A stretch of DNA of 64,000 nucleotides, from NCBI GenBank assembly GCA_023614405.1, contig CM042694.1:111970685-112034684 (forward strand), given 5' to 3'. Positions 45,718 through 57,459 of this stretch are shown here, in pieces. Positions within the stretch are counted from its first letter, which is position 1, and the number at the start of each line of letters is the position of its first letter. Source of the stretch: Avena insularis (Eukaryota; Streptophyta; Magnoliopsida; Poales; Poaceae). The notes under the pieces are model-generated. The model ran no database searches. It was not told the DNA's origin and worked only from the letters and a program-made list of their open reading frames with translations. Position numbers and translations under genes: made by a program.

Positions 45718-46035
45718 TTGCCAACAAGTATCGAGGAGGCCAAGAAAATCATGTGCCCTCTTGACCTACCACACATTAAATACCACACATGCATCAATGA
45801 TTGCGCACTTTATCGGAACGAGTACGCGGATAGAACCACATGTCCGGTGTGCGGCCAAGGACGGTACAAGAGAGGGAATAAGAAAGTTTCTCGAAAAGTG
45901 GTATGGTACTTTCCTATCACCCCCTGTCTGCAGCGATATTTTGTAGATCCTAAGGAAGAAAAGCTCATGCAATGGCACGCGGAAAGAGAGAAACCCGAAG
46001 ATGATCCAGAGAAGGGCAATATCCTGACACATCCT
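45718..46035 (+). pseudogene. TNP2 (CACTA transposase) N-terminal fragment
   Basis: It reads PTSIEEAKKIMCPLDLPHIK, INDCALYRNEYADRTTCPVC, KVVWYFPITPCLQRYFVD and EKLMQWHAERE. This is the cysteine-containing region that precedes the Transposase_21 core in En/Spm TNP2 proteins. It stops at about THP (46035), where unrelated Ulp1-like sequence begins, so the catalytic core is deleted. Confidence 0.8.
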
Positions 46036-46925
46036 AGGTCTATAACTTGGTCCGCCTATACGCGCTCAATCTGGCGATCAAGATCAACAGAGAGAGTACC
46101 CCGGAAGTCGCGATAGTGGATCCCTACTACATGCGGGACAACAGTTGGTCGAAGGATCAGAGACACAAACCAAGGCGACGGCGTACCTCGAGAAGTTCAT
46201 GGTGGACAACAAGAGGAAGGACACACTTCTTTTGCCTTTCTTTCCCGAGTAAGTACACACTGGCTCATCGCTGCCGTAACTTATGCATTTCTTATAGATT
46301 TCTTCCTTTACTCTTTTTCCAACATTCTGTTCCAATTGTGTTGCGTAGAGACAAATACTGCATACTCATCTTCCTTGCCCCGAGGTATTCGCTAGGCACG
46401 TATTTCAACTCGGGGAGTTTGACGAAGAGGAAAGACTACACCAGAATAAGGGGTGTTCTCAATGAGGCTCTCGAGGGCTACGCCGAGAAGGGATGCACCT
46501 TCGTAGATAAGGGGGAATGTATCAAGGATGGCAAACACGTGTTCAAGCATGTGCTCGAGTTCCCCTGCATCAAGCAGCTGACTTCTGGTGGAGCCAAGGA
46601 GGCCTTCTACGTCCGCCATCACCTTAAAGGCTATGTCCGGGATTGCCAGAACCTAACGCTGCCATCTAGTCTCCGAGGATGGGCTAAAACTTTAGCGTGA
46701 AGCGACGATGATGATCTTAGAGAAGACTTCCATCGCATTCAGCAGAAGTTTTCGCAAATCATCATTGAAGATGTCAACACAAGGGGGGGCCTATAACAAG
46801 CCAGAGGGTTGAGTAAGAGGGAGATCGGAGAACGCATCTGTAAGCAGGGTGACACGAGGACGTGGATGACGAAAGAGGGCTATCTACCGTTTCCGAAGCC
46901 GAGCAAGAAGAAGAAGTCTTCATGA
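46036..46925 (+). pseudogene. CACTA ORF with Ulp1-like C-terminal region
   Basis: The first exon-like part reads LYALNLAIKINRESTPEVAI and VDPYYMRD, then a frame-shifted KFMVDNKRKDTLLLPFFPE, ending at a GT donor near 46249. The next part reads YCILIFLAPRYSLGTYFNSG, DYTRIRGVLNEALEGYAEKG, HVFKHVLEFPCIKQLTSGG and LKGYVRDCQNLTLPSSLRGW. After a stop at 46698 the frame resumes (DDLREDFHRIQQKF, REIGERICKQGDTRTWMTKE) to TGA at 46925. This is the Ulp1/C48-like protein typical of grass CACTA elements, here with stops and a shift. Confidence 0.72.
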
Positions 46926-47224
46926 TCGATGTGTGCCTTTAGCATGATCCAGTGTATGTATATTCTCGATGGACGCCTGTTGTAGTGTGTGTGTCATAAA
47001 CTTTACTATCTTGTGGTCGAAATGGTCGTTGTTGTTAGACTTAAACTATCTTGTGGTCGTGTTGTCGTTGAACTTATTACTTCTATGATGATCGCGAGAT
47101 GCTATCTTTTAGGTTTATGGATCATTTGTTTTATATTTTGTGAACATATATATATATATGTATGTGAACCCTTTATTAATTCTTTTCGTTGCATTTTTAC
47201 TAATATGCCTTGTCGTCTATAGAG

Positions 47225-47467
47225 ATGATGACGAGGTGATATGTGGTGTACATGGGTAGGGTTCCAGGAGTCTACGAGGAGTGGGAGGATTGTCACAAAC
47301 AAGTAAACAAGTTCAGCGGCAACATCTACAAAGGATACGCGACTAGAGAGGAGGCGGTAGTCAAGTGGAGGAACCACCTGTGGAAGAAGAACCGGATGAA
47401 GATATTGGTCGGGCTCATGGTCTTGCTCACCATCATCACAGCTGTATTCTGTTTAATCCTAGTGTAG
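47225..47467 (+). pseudogene. Small RNase H1-N/viroplasmin-like protein with C-terminal membrane helix
   Basis: From ATG 47225 the frame reads MMTR, then TGA (47237-47239), then YVVYMGRVPGVYEEWEDCHK, QVNKFSGNIYKGYATREEA, then a basic hinge (KKNRMK) and a hydrophobic end ILVGLMVLLTIITAVFCLIL. The middle is the RNase H1 N-terminal (Cauli_VI) fold signature, Y-x-V-x-x-GRxPGVY-x-x-W-x-x-C-x-x-QV-x-x-F-x-G-x-x-YKG-x-x-T. The nonsense codon is the only defect in about 80 codons. It lies between the Ulp1-like exons and the CACTA right end, so it is probably an element gene. Function in transposition is unknown to me. Confidence 0.65.
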
Positions 47468-47729
47468 GCGGCGGTGACCACTTCATATTTGTAATGTGAG
47501 ATGACATGAACTTTGTATTCGGCACTTGTGTAAAAATTTGGCACTTGACACTATATATGTATCTCGATCGGGCTCTAAGTGTGATGACATTATACTTGTG
47601 TTTGTATTATATGTCGGTTTTCATGCATCTACTACTTGTGTAGTTGTCCAATGTACTATTTATACTGATCTGGATAAATACTGTATAAATACTTGATTAT
47701 ACACCAGGAACGTATTTTACTTTGACTAC

Positions 47730-47963
47730 ATGTTATATAGTCAGTGACGCATATATAAAATATGTCTATGACGCATATTAAGAAATGCGCCACTGAACAT
47801 ATTCATGTGGTGCATATGAAGAAATGCGCCACAGACTTCGGTGGCGCATATCTATATGCGTCACAGGAAGCAGTTATCAGTAGCGAGGTAACAGTGGCGA
47901 TTAGGATATGCGCCACAGAAGATTGATTTCCATACGCCACAGAAGAGCTGTTTCATAGTAGTG
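47730..47963 (+). repeat. CACTA subterminal repeats and right TIR
   Basis: Variants of TATGCGCCACAGA occur in both orientations (for example at about 47748, 47785, 47808, 47825, 47850, 47910) up to the terminal repeat. Clustered short subterminal repeats are the binding sites of CACTA accessory proteins in the known En/Spm system. Confidence 0.78.
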
Positions 47964-48600
47964 ATATCTCATGTTGGACGCTAAAGAGTCAACACCAGCC
48001 AACATAAGCAAAGAATCTCATCGTGTGACTTGATCAATTTGCTCTCAAACAAGCTCGGTTCCAAAGTTTCTATGGACCCCAACACAAAATTGTGCCCTAA
48101 TCTCATTTCTTATTCAGAACAAGAGACATCCAAAAATAAGAGCAATACGTCGTTAGCATATTACATAAAATAATCGAGCTGTTTTGCTTACATATACTCA
48201 CAAACATTGTCCTAGGGGTTTTACAACGCACTAAATGCCGCCCAAAAAGCAGTTTGCCCACCAACACCAACTTTCACCCTTCTCCCAAACAATATAAATC
48301 TTATTTTCAAAAGATCAAACCATCGGAAAGAATTAGAATTCTTAGGAGACTGCATTGCCACACGAACACATTTAACATATCTGACCTTAACAACCTACTG
48401 CCACGCACCACTTGCACAGTAGACTTTCATTTTTCTGAAAATCCATAATACCAGGCCACATTCTTCCCTCGATAAACATCCTTTAAGACTTAGGTCGTTC
48501 CCATGAAACCTAGATCCACAAAAGATACACCTAGATAAACTACTCATTTGACAATTAAAACAGATTTAAACGGATAAAAAGCTTTGCATCCTTACTGTAA
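47964..48600. other. Intergenic stretch, nothing recognised
   Basis: AT-rich sequence to the right of the CACTA terminus. No gene or element end could be supported. Confidence 0.45.
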
Positions 48601-49480
48601 AAGGCCTAAACCCGTAAAAGTCCGGCGGGTTTACGGTTTTGGTGCCAAAAAGTGACCCGGGCGGACACCGTATCGTCAGGCCGGACTGGAAAAAAAAAAT
48701 TGGGGCACGGAAAATCAGCCCGACCGACCGCTATATCTTCAGTTCGGAGGGTTCGAAACAGATCGAGATCCGTCATCCCCCCTCCTCCACACCTCCGACA
48801 TGCGCCACCCGCTGCCCGCCGCTCAAATCGAAGACCTCCAGCGAGGAATTCGCGACCGCTCATTGCAGATCCACCACCACCGCCGCAGCATGAGCCACCG
48901 GGAGCTTCGAGGGGTGTGGGCGGCGGCTAGGTTGGTCGTGCCGCCCAGGTACACCGTCGGAGCGACGATGATGACGAGGAGTGTCGCCGCTTTGTGCGTG
49001 CCGACGACGCACGGAAGCGTGCGGCCCTGCACTACCGCTACCACGGCACACAAGTGCCACGGAAGCTACTCCGGCACGAGGTGGAGGAGTTCAAGCGCCG
49101 TCGACGCAACGCGAGGGAGGGGAGCTCCTCTGGAGCCGTGCGTCTATTGCCGCCGGCGATGGAGTAGGAGGAGCTGCAGGGGTACGACCCGGCGGCTTTC
49201 GGCTCCGAGTTCGCGGCGGAGGACTTCATCAATGATGCTGAGCTCGAGCGCATCACGACGCTCATCATCTAGCGCAACGGCGCCTAGGAGGAGGAGAACC
49301 GGCTCCACCGCCAACACGACCTCAACATCGACGGCATCCTGCTCAAGTAGGGCATCGCGTGCGAGCAGAAGATGCAGGACGACAAGTACGTCGACCTCGT
49401 CACCGACGAGGATTAAAGCTCGACGCCGCCGAGCTCAACCACATTGTTATCGCACCCGTAGGCTAGGGACGATTTTTGGT
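48601..49480 (+). other. GC-rich decayed coding-like segment
   Basis: A sharp composition shift starts with a hairpin (CCGTAAA ... TTTACGG, about 48613-48637). Forward frames with stops include AAEDFINDAELERITTLI, LHRQHDLNIDGILL and QKMQDDKYVDLVTDED near 49213-49414, which reads like an old coding exon. I cannot assign a family. It may be part of a Harbinger-type or gene-capturing element. Confidence 0.35.
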
Positions 49481-50324
49481 TTTTAGGGTTAGGATGGTGA
49501 CCTCCTCGCAGCGTAGTATCTACGTTTTGTAAGTAGGATCGTCGAATCGCGGCGATGAACTGGTGTTTGTGAACATGAACTCATGCCAGATTCAAATTTC
49601 TCGTAATTTATAGTTTCTGATCCACCATAACCATTTCCTGCTCATAAACGCGAAAAAAACTCAACACATAAAACACGAGATGATGCAGTTCGCCTTTTAC
49701 TGTATCTGCTAGAGATCCTCTTATCTAAGTCATCCTAGAACAAATAATGGTGTTATCTACATGCTGCAGAATAGTTATCCCTCAAAAAAGATTATGGACC
49801 CAATCAACCAATAAAATCTCAACCTAAGTTTTCGGCAATTTTCGTGCCAGAAGACCGTTAAGTGTCTTTGGCTTCCGACCTCCCTTTATGTAAAAAAGTT
49901 CAAAAATCATATTTACATGTTTGAGGAAAAAACTGAAATAAATTTTGGGCATAGTTAACGTTGAATATTACTAGCATACAAAACTGCAATCCAGAATTCC
50001 TTATATTGTGTGTGCTAAACAAAAATGACAGAATCTGATAAAATTTCAAGATTTAGAAACTATGCGCTTAGATCCACACTTCTGTCAACCTTTTGTAGAT
50101 CATAATACAACGTATTTAAAATTGATATTTTGCACATTTGTCAGATAGATCATTGGCTACATCCAGATTATTTTTAGAACTTCTATAAAAAACAGAAATA
50201 TGAATTTTTTTTTCTTATTATTTTTTTAACGAGGTCACTGGTGCGCCTATGTGCACCAAATCACCAAATCTCCATTCTGATAATACACAAAATAAAATAG
50301 AAAGGATGATAACGGATATTCAAT
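49481..50324. other. AT-rich stretch, nothing recognised
   Basis: Long AT-rich sequence with oligo-T/A runs near 50206-50230. The phrase CACCAAATCTCCATTC (50265-50278) recurs near 53380-53395 with similar downstream text, so both may come from the same old element. Confidence 0.4.
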
Positions 50325-50864
50325 TTGGCTCCTGCTGGGTGTAGATGCTCCCTAAAGTTGGGCCAATGGCATTCAGACAAGTCTATGTATTATCTGTTGT
50401 ATTTTACATGTTGCATGCGTTTCGGTACAGTATATGGTTCTATGCCTGACCCACGTTTGTGGAGAAATAATTGTGCTCGCTGCCGTGATGCCCTCGCTAT
50501 CCAGATGGTGCAGACGGTGATCCATTTTCTTGGACCGGCAAACAAACACGACGGTACAGTGATTCGTCAAAACTCAGGCCGATGCAATGCAACAATTCCT
50601 CCGTGCCTTCCATCCTGCTCACACCCACCGTATCCCTGGCCGGTGGCCGCCTTGTATGAGCGTGTCGCAAATGGCGAACGCCCGAGTGAGCACAAGATCT
50701 ATTTGATCAATGCGATCCCGAGTGAGCGCAAGATCTGTTTGATCAACGCGATCCCGACGAAGACAGACGTCCGATCCGGCAGCCGTCGGAATGTACGGAG
50801 ACGTGAGGTATACATGTTCTCTGGTTTAGACGAAGACGATGTATCAGAGATGTTGCGGTTTTAG
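50325..50864 (+). other. Open frame of unknown status with internal 36-bp duplication
   Basis: A 179-codon open frame without a family match and without a convincing start codon. It contains CLPSCSHPPYPWPVAALYER and a direct repeat of 36 bp (50681-50716 and 50717-50752) giving PSEHKIYLINAI and PSERKICLINAI. The open frame may be chance, and the duplication is length-neutral to the frame. Confidence 0.25.
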
Positions 50865-51790
50865 AGTATCTCTAATAGGACCCTTAAATAGGAAACCCTT
50901 TAAATCGTGAGTACATGCCGTGCACTCAGCAATTTTTAGTTGGTAATCGTCGACGTAGATCGGAACCCGCAATTTGGATCCTTAAATTCAAAAATTCAAA
51001 AATCACGGGAAATAGCAACACATGCTTATCGTAGGTAGCATATTTCATACATATTACACAATTACAGACAAGAACAACGTAGTAGGGGGGGAGCTCGCCA
51101 GGGAACGCCAGCGCGCGTCTGCTGTTGGACCAAAATCGAGCTCGGAATCGCTCGCCGGAGATAGGGAGAGCTCGCCTAGTCGTCGAGGACGATCACCTCG
51201 TGCTCTCCAGCGATAACGCCGGATCCGGAGCCCTCCTCCGTGTGGAGCATCGCCGCGACAGCCGCCTCCCTCTTCGCGCGTTCAGCCACAGCCACCGCAG
51301 CGATGACCGCCTCCATGTCCTTGCGCTCGCGGAGGAGCTCCTCTGCGAGATCCTCCTCCGAGGCGTGGATGGCATCTATGAGCGTGTCGCACTCCTCGAC
51401 ATCGTCGTGCGCCTAGAAGAGGCCCTAATGCACGCGCGCGTGGGGCGACTCCGCGTAGTCCGGCATGGGCAGCGCGAACGGAGCGGGTGCGGCTGGCTCG
51501 GGGAACTCCACGTAGAGGGTGAGCGAAGGTGGCAGCCGTAGACCGCGGTTGGTCCACTTCCGCGCCGCTTCGCCCTGTTGGACCGGACGAGCCTCTACCT
51601 CTCCTCCACCACCTCGTCGGCGCACGGTTTGATGGTCGAGCGGGCGGCCACCTTCCACCCCCTCCTCCACCGCTACAGCCACCCCCTGTCCGCATCCTCC
51701 GTGTAGGGTGGCCATGCGGTCTTCTATTGCGCATTAAAGAAGGACGACATTCCCTGGCGCCAGGTAACTCTCTTCCAGCCCATCCACATA
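50862..51790. mobile_element. Possible Harbinger-type gene-carrying element, decayed
   Basis: It starts after TTA with GAGTATCTCTAATAGGACCC, the GAGCATCTCTA-type terminus also seen reversed at 6371. A GC-rich coding-like part on the minus strand (51715-51425) has RKWTNRGLRLPPSLTLYVEF and PDYAESPHARVH. The right terminus was not found and no transposase is visible. Confidence 0.35.
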
Positions 51791-51939
51791 TCGAGCTTCG
51801 CTCATTAATTGAAACATATAGATGCATACGAGCGAAACCCACGGTACAACATTTGCATGCAATCCTGGACTACCGGTTCAGTTACCTTTGCCGTTTGTGC
51901 TGTAAGAATCGAATTTATTACTACTATACGTATTTATAT

Positions 51940-53170
51940 ATTTTTTGAAAAGGAACTGGATCTAGAAGACCCAAGAAGCTGCATAAAAAAAGTGGTCTAG
52001 AAGACCCAAGATGCTGCATAAAAAAACGTGGCAGGTACAGATTGACAGGTGGCCTTTTGCACAAAGCACCCTAGCCAGGCTAGCAAAACAGAAAAAGGCC
52101 TCCAAATTACAACAAACACCCTCAGACTAAAAACTAAAAAGCAATCGAGCCCTTGAGTGTCTCCACCACCTCCCTCCGGTGACCTCCAGCCGACGGCGAG
52201 GTCAAGGGGGTCTCTTGCCCATGACGCCCCACAAGCCGGAGAGGAAGCGACGCCGCCGGCCATCTCGCATTCGGCGGGGACAAACCACTTGCCAAAAACG
52301 AGTTGTTGAGCTCCAGCCGCACGCTTCAGATCAGGGCCTCCTCTGGAGGGAGAATCCCATGGCCGCCATTCGGCCAGAACAGGCAGCAGCTCGGTAGCCC
52401 TGCTACCTATGAGCCACTGCGAAGAAGAAACAGAGGATGCAGCTTCGAGAGGCCCTCGCCGCACATACGCATCGAACAGACTCCCTCCCTCCCACCTCGC
52501 CACCACGGGAGGCCCAGAGAAGAAGGGGGAGCAGGATGCCCACGAAGACGGCCAAGGCCAGCGCCGCTTGATTGAACCGCCCGCCCTATTCCCCATCCGT
52601 GGGAGCTTGATTGAAGACGGCCAAGGCCAGCGCCGCTTGATTGAAGACGACCAAGGCCAAGGCCAGCGCCGCTTGATGGAGGACGGGGACCGCCCGGCAC
52701 CGCGACGGAGCGCCGGAGCGTACGAGCGCCCAGGTCTCGCCGATGCCGTAGAAGGCCGGCTCCAGGACCACTTCCCCCTGCCGCCACAGCCGGCCAAAAG
52801 GAGATCTGGAGCGGAAGTCCCTCCGCACTCGACGACGAGCCTCCCATCCCCGCCACCACGGCCGGCCAGGGGAGACAGCGTCATCGGCATCGCACAAAAA
52901 CCAGGAGCAGCTGATTTATGGAGGGAGACGATGCCCCACCCACCCCAGCCTCGGGCTTCAGCCGCAGAAGCCACGCCGCAGCGAGGAAGAACCCTAGATT
53001 CCTCTAGATCTGGCTGCAAAGATTCAGAGGGCGTCCACAACTACCGGGCATATAGCCCACCTCCGACACGAGGCCAAACCTAAACCTACTCTGTACAAGG
53101 CGAGCAACCCCAACCTCCCTTCCCCAAGCGGCGACGGCCAAGAAGAGAGAGGGTGCTTTCATGAGCAAAG
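51940..53170 (-). mobile_element. GC-rich retroposon-like sequence with A-rich 3' end
   Basis: In minus orientation it runs from a GC-rich 5' part to TTTTCAAAAAATATAT near 51945. Just before the end, ATGCAGC-[AT]TCTTGGGTCTTCTAGA occurs twice (51960-51985 and 51996-52020), separated by T-rich runs. The layout resembles the retroposon at 14830-41457. A 347-codon open frame spans it, but opposite-strand frames are equally open and no domain is visible. No target duplication was found. Confidence 0.4.
52546..52683. repeat. Minisatellite of about 30 bp, three copies
   Basis: The unit GACGGCCAAGGCCAGCGCCG plus CTTGATTGAA occurs at 52546-52576, about 52615-52645 and about 52646-52680, with a short spacer after the first copy. 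On the minus strand it repeats IKRRWPWP in the open frame. Confidence 0.75.
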
Positions 53171-53546
53171 CGGCTAAAGCCAAAGGGGAGGAGCTTCCTC
53201 TCTATTCGTGCGGGAGATACGTATATAGGAGCTCCCTTTTACAAATGGACTTCTTCAAAAGAAAGTTAGGTCTGACACACACTTCTCCAAGGTAATGTGA
53301 TTGGTCCAAAAGGGCAGGAGCATTTGGACCCAGGAGCCAAAACACCAACCCCGGATGATAAGAGATCTTCATGTTCACCAAATCTCCATTCCCATAAGAC
53401 AGCGAAATAAAATAGAAGGGATAATACGGGATCTTCATGTTCGCCTCCTAAAGACTACAAAAGTTCATCCTAGAAAATCATTTGAAAAATCATATCAAGA
53501 AAAGAGAAAACCCCAATCCACTTTCTCATAACCTTTATCAAAATCA
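53171..53546 (-). pseudogene. LINE A, part downstream of the LINE B insertion
   Basis: Right at the left TSD copy (53536-53546) the minus strand reads IDFDKGYEKVDW, the continuation of the reverse-transcriptase motif interrupted at 58415. Similarity fades within about 60 bp, and the rest to 53171 is unassigned, with a repeated GGGATCTTCATGTTC (about 53370 and 53432). Confidence 0.5.
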
Positions 53547-53639
53547 TTTTTTTGCCAATAATCCAATCTTCATTAAGAAGTGTCGGGATTACAATCTGAT
53601 TGCAGAGCTGCAATCAAAAACCTAGGAATTACATCAAAA

Positions 53640-56600
53640 CCCTCAAGTAGCGAGTTTAGAGCCTCTTTTGCACAGAGATGTGCCACCTGATTTGCTTCAC
53701 GCTTTACAAAGAGGATTTTGAAGTCCTAGAAACAATTACTCGCCTCTTTCATTTCCTTCAAAATATGAATGCCTTCGATCCTTCCATCCTTCCACACTCC
53801 AGAGTGAGACAAGCGTAGAACAATCAGTCTGAAGAATCACACGTTGTAGGCCTTTTCTTAAAGCATCTTCCAACCCCTCTCGGCAGCCTAACAACTCACT
53901 CACAAAAGAATCTTCCACATAGTACTGTTTGATAGAACCTGCATGAATGAAGATCCTGATAAAAAAAACCTGATACAACAAGTCTGTTAACAATATCCAA
54001 CGACCCATCTGTATTCACAGCATGCCACCCAACCGGAGGTTTTTGCCATTTCTGAACTTGTACTAGTACATCCTCTCTGACCAGCATTTCCAGCTAAAAA
54101 GATTTCAGGGGTTGATAACATTGTTCTCCATGAACAAACTCATTCTTGCTGCTCAAAATACACCACATAATCGACACTACAAGTGCAGCCTCCTTATTAC
54201 TGAAGAAGGTCCCAATGATTATATCCCCAGCCCAGGACGTGGGGTGCAGGTTAGGCAATTCCAACGTCTCCTCTGCATAACCACGCTGCTTGCAAGCACT
54301 ATTTTCCATGACGTGCCCCCTCTTTAATTCTGAAAAACTTGGCAGTATTTGTTTGAGAACTCGCCACCACAAAACGCGAACTTCGGGACTACTGTTAGTT
54401 TCCAAAGTTTCTTCCAGATCCCAGCTAAATCAATACCTTCAGCCAGCTCGGGATTTTGTACGAACAGCCTGTAAGCTGACTTTACTGAATAAAGACGAGT
54501 TTTCTCCTCTGACCAAGACCAGCGATCTTCACATTTTCTACGCGGCCTCGTCATAGCAAGGATTGCATGGGCATCAAGGGGAAAGAAAACCAATTTGATA
54601 ATGTCCTCTCTCCACAAATTTGTTTCATCATCAATGAGTTCACCTACTCTGATAGACCCTCAATACAGAGCACCCATGGGTTTCATTTTCGGCGTCCCAA
54701 CAATCCAATTATCATGCCAAATTGATGTCGTGGAACCATCAACAATTCTACGGATCAAAAACCTTCAGTACATCACAACGACATAAGATTGCTTTCCATG
54801 TTTTTGATGCACTTTGAGGGCATTTAGCATTTAAGAATTCATCATTAGGATAGTACCTAGCTTCCAAAACTCTTGCACACAAGCTATTTGGGTTTTCCAT
54901 TAACCTCCGGGCTTGTTTTCCTAACATATCATCATTAAACATTTGGAAATCTCTAAAACCGAGACCCCCTTAACCATTTGCAATTGATAGTTTATCTCAA
55001 GATATCCAATGCATACCTTTTTTATCCTGTTATTCAGACCACCAAAATTTTGCCATCAATGCAATTAATTTGGAGCATAGCCCCTTATTGAGTTTAAAGC
55101 AACTCGTAGAATAGGCTGGTAGTGCTTGGATTACTGCTTTAAGTAGCACTTCTTTCGCTGCATACAACATCATTTTCTGACTCCATCCTTTCATAAATGA
55201 TCTTGATTGTTCAACAAGGTGGCCAAACTGTTTAGCAGTTAATCGCCCAGTAGCAGTGGACAACCCCAGATACTTCTCAGACAATGCCTCCCGATCAATT
55301 TGTAACACATGCCTCACCATTGTTCAAACTGGCAGGAGACAATTTGGGGTGAAATAAGTTTAGCTTTTCTACTTATTTACCTTCTGCCCCAAACATTTAC
55401 TATAAATAAATCCATTGATCAGCGCACCCTAGTTTCTTCATAATTTCTTTGATTTAATCCCAATCCACACGATCATAACCTTTCATCATGTCTAATTTAA
55501 TCGCACAAAATGCAGCTTCCCCCTTCTTGCTACGCATGGAATGTACACTCATATGATGTTAGCACATTATCTATAATTAGCCTACCCAGCACGAAAGCAC
55601 TATGTTCCTTAGAGATTATATCATCAAGAATAACTCTCAGCCGGTTAGCTAAAACTTTTGAAAAAAATTATATAACACATTACACAAGGCATCGGTCTAA
55701 ATTGAGAAAATTCTTGAGGCGTTTTTACCTTGGGAATCAAGACCACAAATGTTCTGCTTATAATGGCTGATAAGTTACCAACATTTAGAAACTTCAGAAC
55801 TGCCTCGGTGACATCCTCTTTTATAAGGCTCCGGTGTTTTTGATAAAAACCAGCAGTGAAACCGTCAACACCTGGAGCTTTTGAAGGTCACATGCCAAAT
55901 AAAGCCTGCTCAACTTCATCGGCCCTGAAATCCCGACACAGATCTCATTCATTCCTTCCGTTACTTTGTCCGGGACACAATTAGTCACCGCTTCCACATT
56001 AGTAACATCATGCTGCTGGAATAATTCCACAAAGAAAGAATATACTCCCTCCGATCCAAATTAGTTAACTTGGTTTTGTCTAGATTCGGATGTATCTAGC
56101 ACTAAAACAAGTCTAGATACATTCAAATCTAGAAAAATCTGAAACAATTAATTTGATCAGAGGGAGTATTATATTCTTTACAACCAGTTTCTCCTCACAC
56201 GGAACACCATCTACATTTTTCAGTGCAATAATTTTACTTTTTCGCTTCCTGGTTGTGGCTCTAGCATGGAAATAACTCGTGTTACGATCACCCTCTGTAA
56301 GCCAGTCCACTCAAGAGCGTTGCTTCTCCATAATTTCTTCTCATAAAAGTTCAGTTATTTGGTTTGCAAGCGCCTTTTCTCAATGTGATGTGAAGTTCCT
56401 CTATACAGAGCCTAAGCTCTTTCAATAGCATCTTGTCTTGCGAACTGAGCCAAACTTCTCAACACTCCACTTGCTCAACTTACTTTGCATTCTGTGTAAA
56501 TCGGTCCATTTAATCCCAGCCCAGAGCCAGCTGAGTCAGCCCACTCCTCCATGACAGTGGCTGTGTATGAATCCTCCCGACACCACGCATTTTCGTAGCC

Positions 56601-57235
56601 AAAATATCAATGGGCCTTATCATCAACTTCATTTGTTTTCCGAATTGATGTAGCTAACGCTAGAATCTATATACTACTCTAGAAAACTAGGGGAGGCTAG
56701 CATCCTATCAAGCCTCACTTTCACATCTGAAAAAACATCTGAAAAAACATCTTGTCTGTTGTCCCAAGTATACGGAACTCCAATGTACCCTAGATCTTGT
56801 AGATCACATTCATGACTACCTCACGAAACTCAATCATTTGCCACTCTGCTCTTTCATGTGCTCCAAAATACTCTGCATTTGATAGGATTTTGTTGAAATC
56901 ACCACCACACAACCATGGAAACGAACTTTGCTGACTAAGCCGCCGCAATACTACCAGCTGTCAAATCTCTCTGTCCTACGAGGTTTCCCATAGAAACCCG
57001 TAAATCTCCACTCTGGCTGATCCGTTCCAATATTTTTAACAGATACATCAATATGCAAATCAGATTGTGATAACAGTGTAACTTCCACATCTTTTGTATA
57101 AAATAAAGCTAAACCACCACTTAGCCCAGCACTATTAACCGCAATGCAATCATCAAAACCAAGGCGATTTGCCATACCTCGACACCGCGACCCCTCAATC
57201 TTTGTTTCGATACAAAAGACCAGGGAAGGGCACTT
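53640..57235 (-). pseudogene. LINE B ORF2: endonuclease, reverse transcriptase, zf-RVT, RNase H
   Basis: Endonuclease near 57175-56951: ANRLGFDDCIAVNSAGLSGG, LALFYTKDVEV and WRFTGFYGKPRR. Reverse transcriptase pieces at 55950-55030: APGVDGFTAGFYQK-like text, then YLGLSTATGRLTAKQFGHLV and MLYAAKEVLLKAVIQALPAY. Then ARRLMENPNSLCARVLEARY at 54942-54748, and the zf-RVT region at 54617-54324 (KTRLYSVKSAYRLFVQNPEL, IWKKLWKLTVVPKFAF). RNase H-like at about 54070-53740 (KPPVGWHAVNTDGSLDI). Frames change repeatedly and stops are common. The catalytic FADD/YADD region could not be read. Confidence 0.8.
56045..56166. mobile_element. Stowaway MITE, 122 bp, TA TSD, inside LINE B
   Basis: It starts CTCCCTCCGATCCAAATTAG and ends AATTTGATCAGAGGGAG, with TA on both sides (56043-56044 and 56167-56168). 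It lies in the segment between endonuclease and reverse transcriptase of LINE B. Confidence 0.88.
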
Positions 57236-57459
57236 GTAGCTTCACCAGATCATGAAGCTCACTATCTTGGGGTTCCCAAGCCCCCGACAGTTCCAACAGA
57301 TACAATTCATTGATCCTCACGGGGCTGCATTGCAGCCTCCGCGTTTGACAGATTTTGCAAAACTTCATCATCCTCCGAGCCTTTACTCTTTTTTGCAGGA
57401 ACACTTACACCACTCACTTTGCTCGGAGAATTGATAATCGCATTCCTTTTAAGGCCTAA

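Larger units (their letters stand above)
45718..47963 (+). mobile_element. CACTA deletion derivative with intact right terminus
   Basis: The right end reads GAGCTGTTTCATAGTAGTG at 47945-47963, which on the other strand is CACTACTATGAAACAGCTC, a CACTA terminal inverted repeat. It is preceded by subterminal repeats. Coding debris in plus orientation: a TNP2 fragment, Ulp1-like exons and a small RNase H1-N-like ORF. The left terminus is missing; the element starts abruptly against the Copia fragment at about 45718. Confidence 0.8.

Noticed and set aside
48800..49486. 228-codon Ser/Arg/Thr-rich plus-strand ORF
   Set aside because: Low-complexity reading of a GC-rich segment; a different frame (around 49213-49414) has the more protein-like text, and neither is intact.
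51997..53040. 347-codon minus-strand ORF and 224-codon plus-strand ORF
   Set aside because: Opposite strands are open together because of high GC; the repeated IKRRWPWP text comes from a minisatellite and no family is recognisable.
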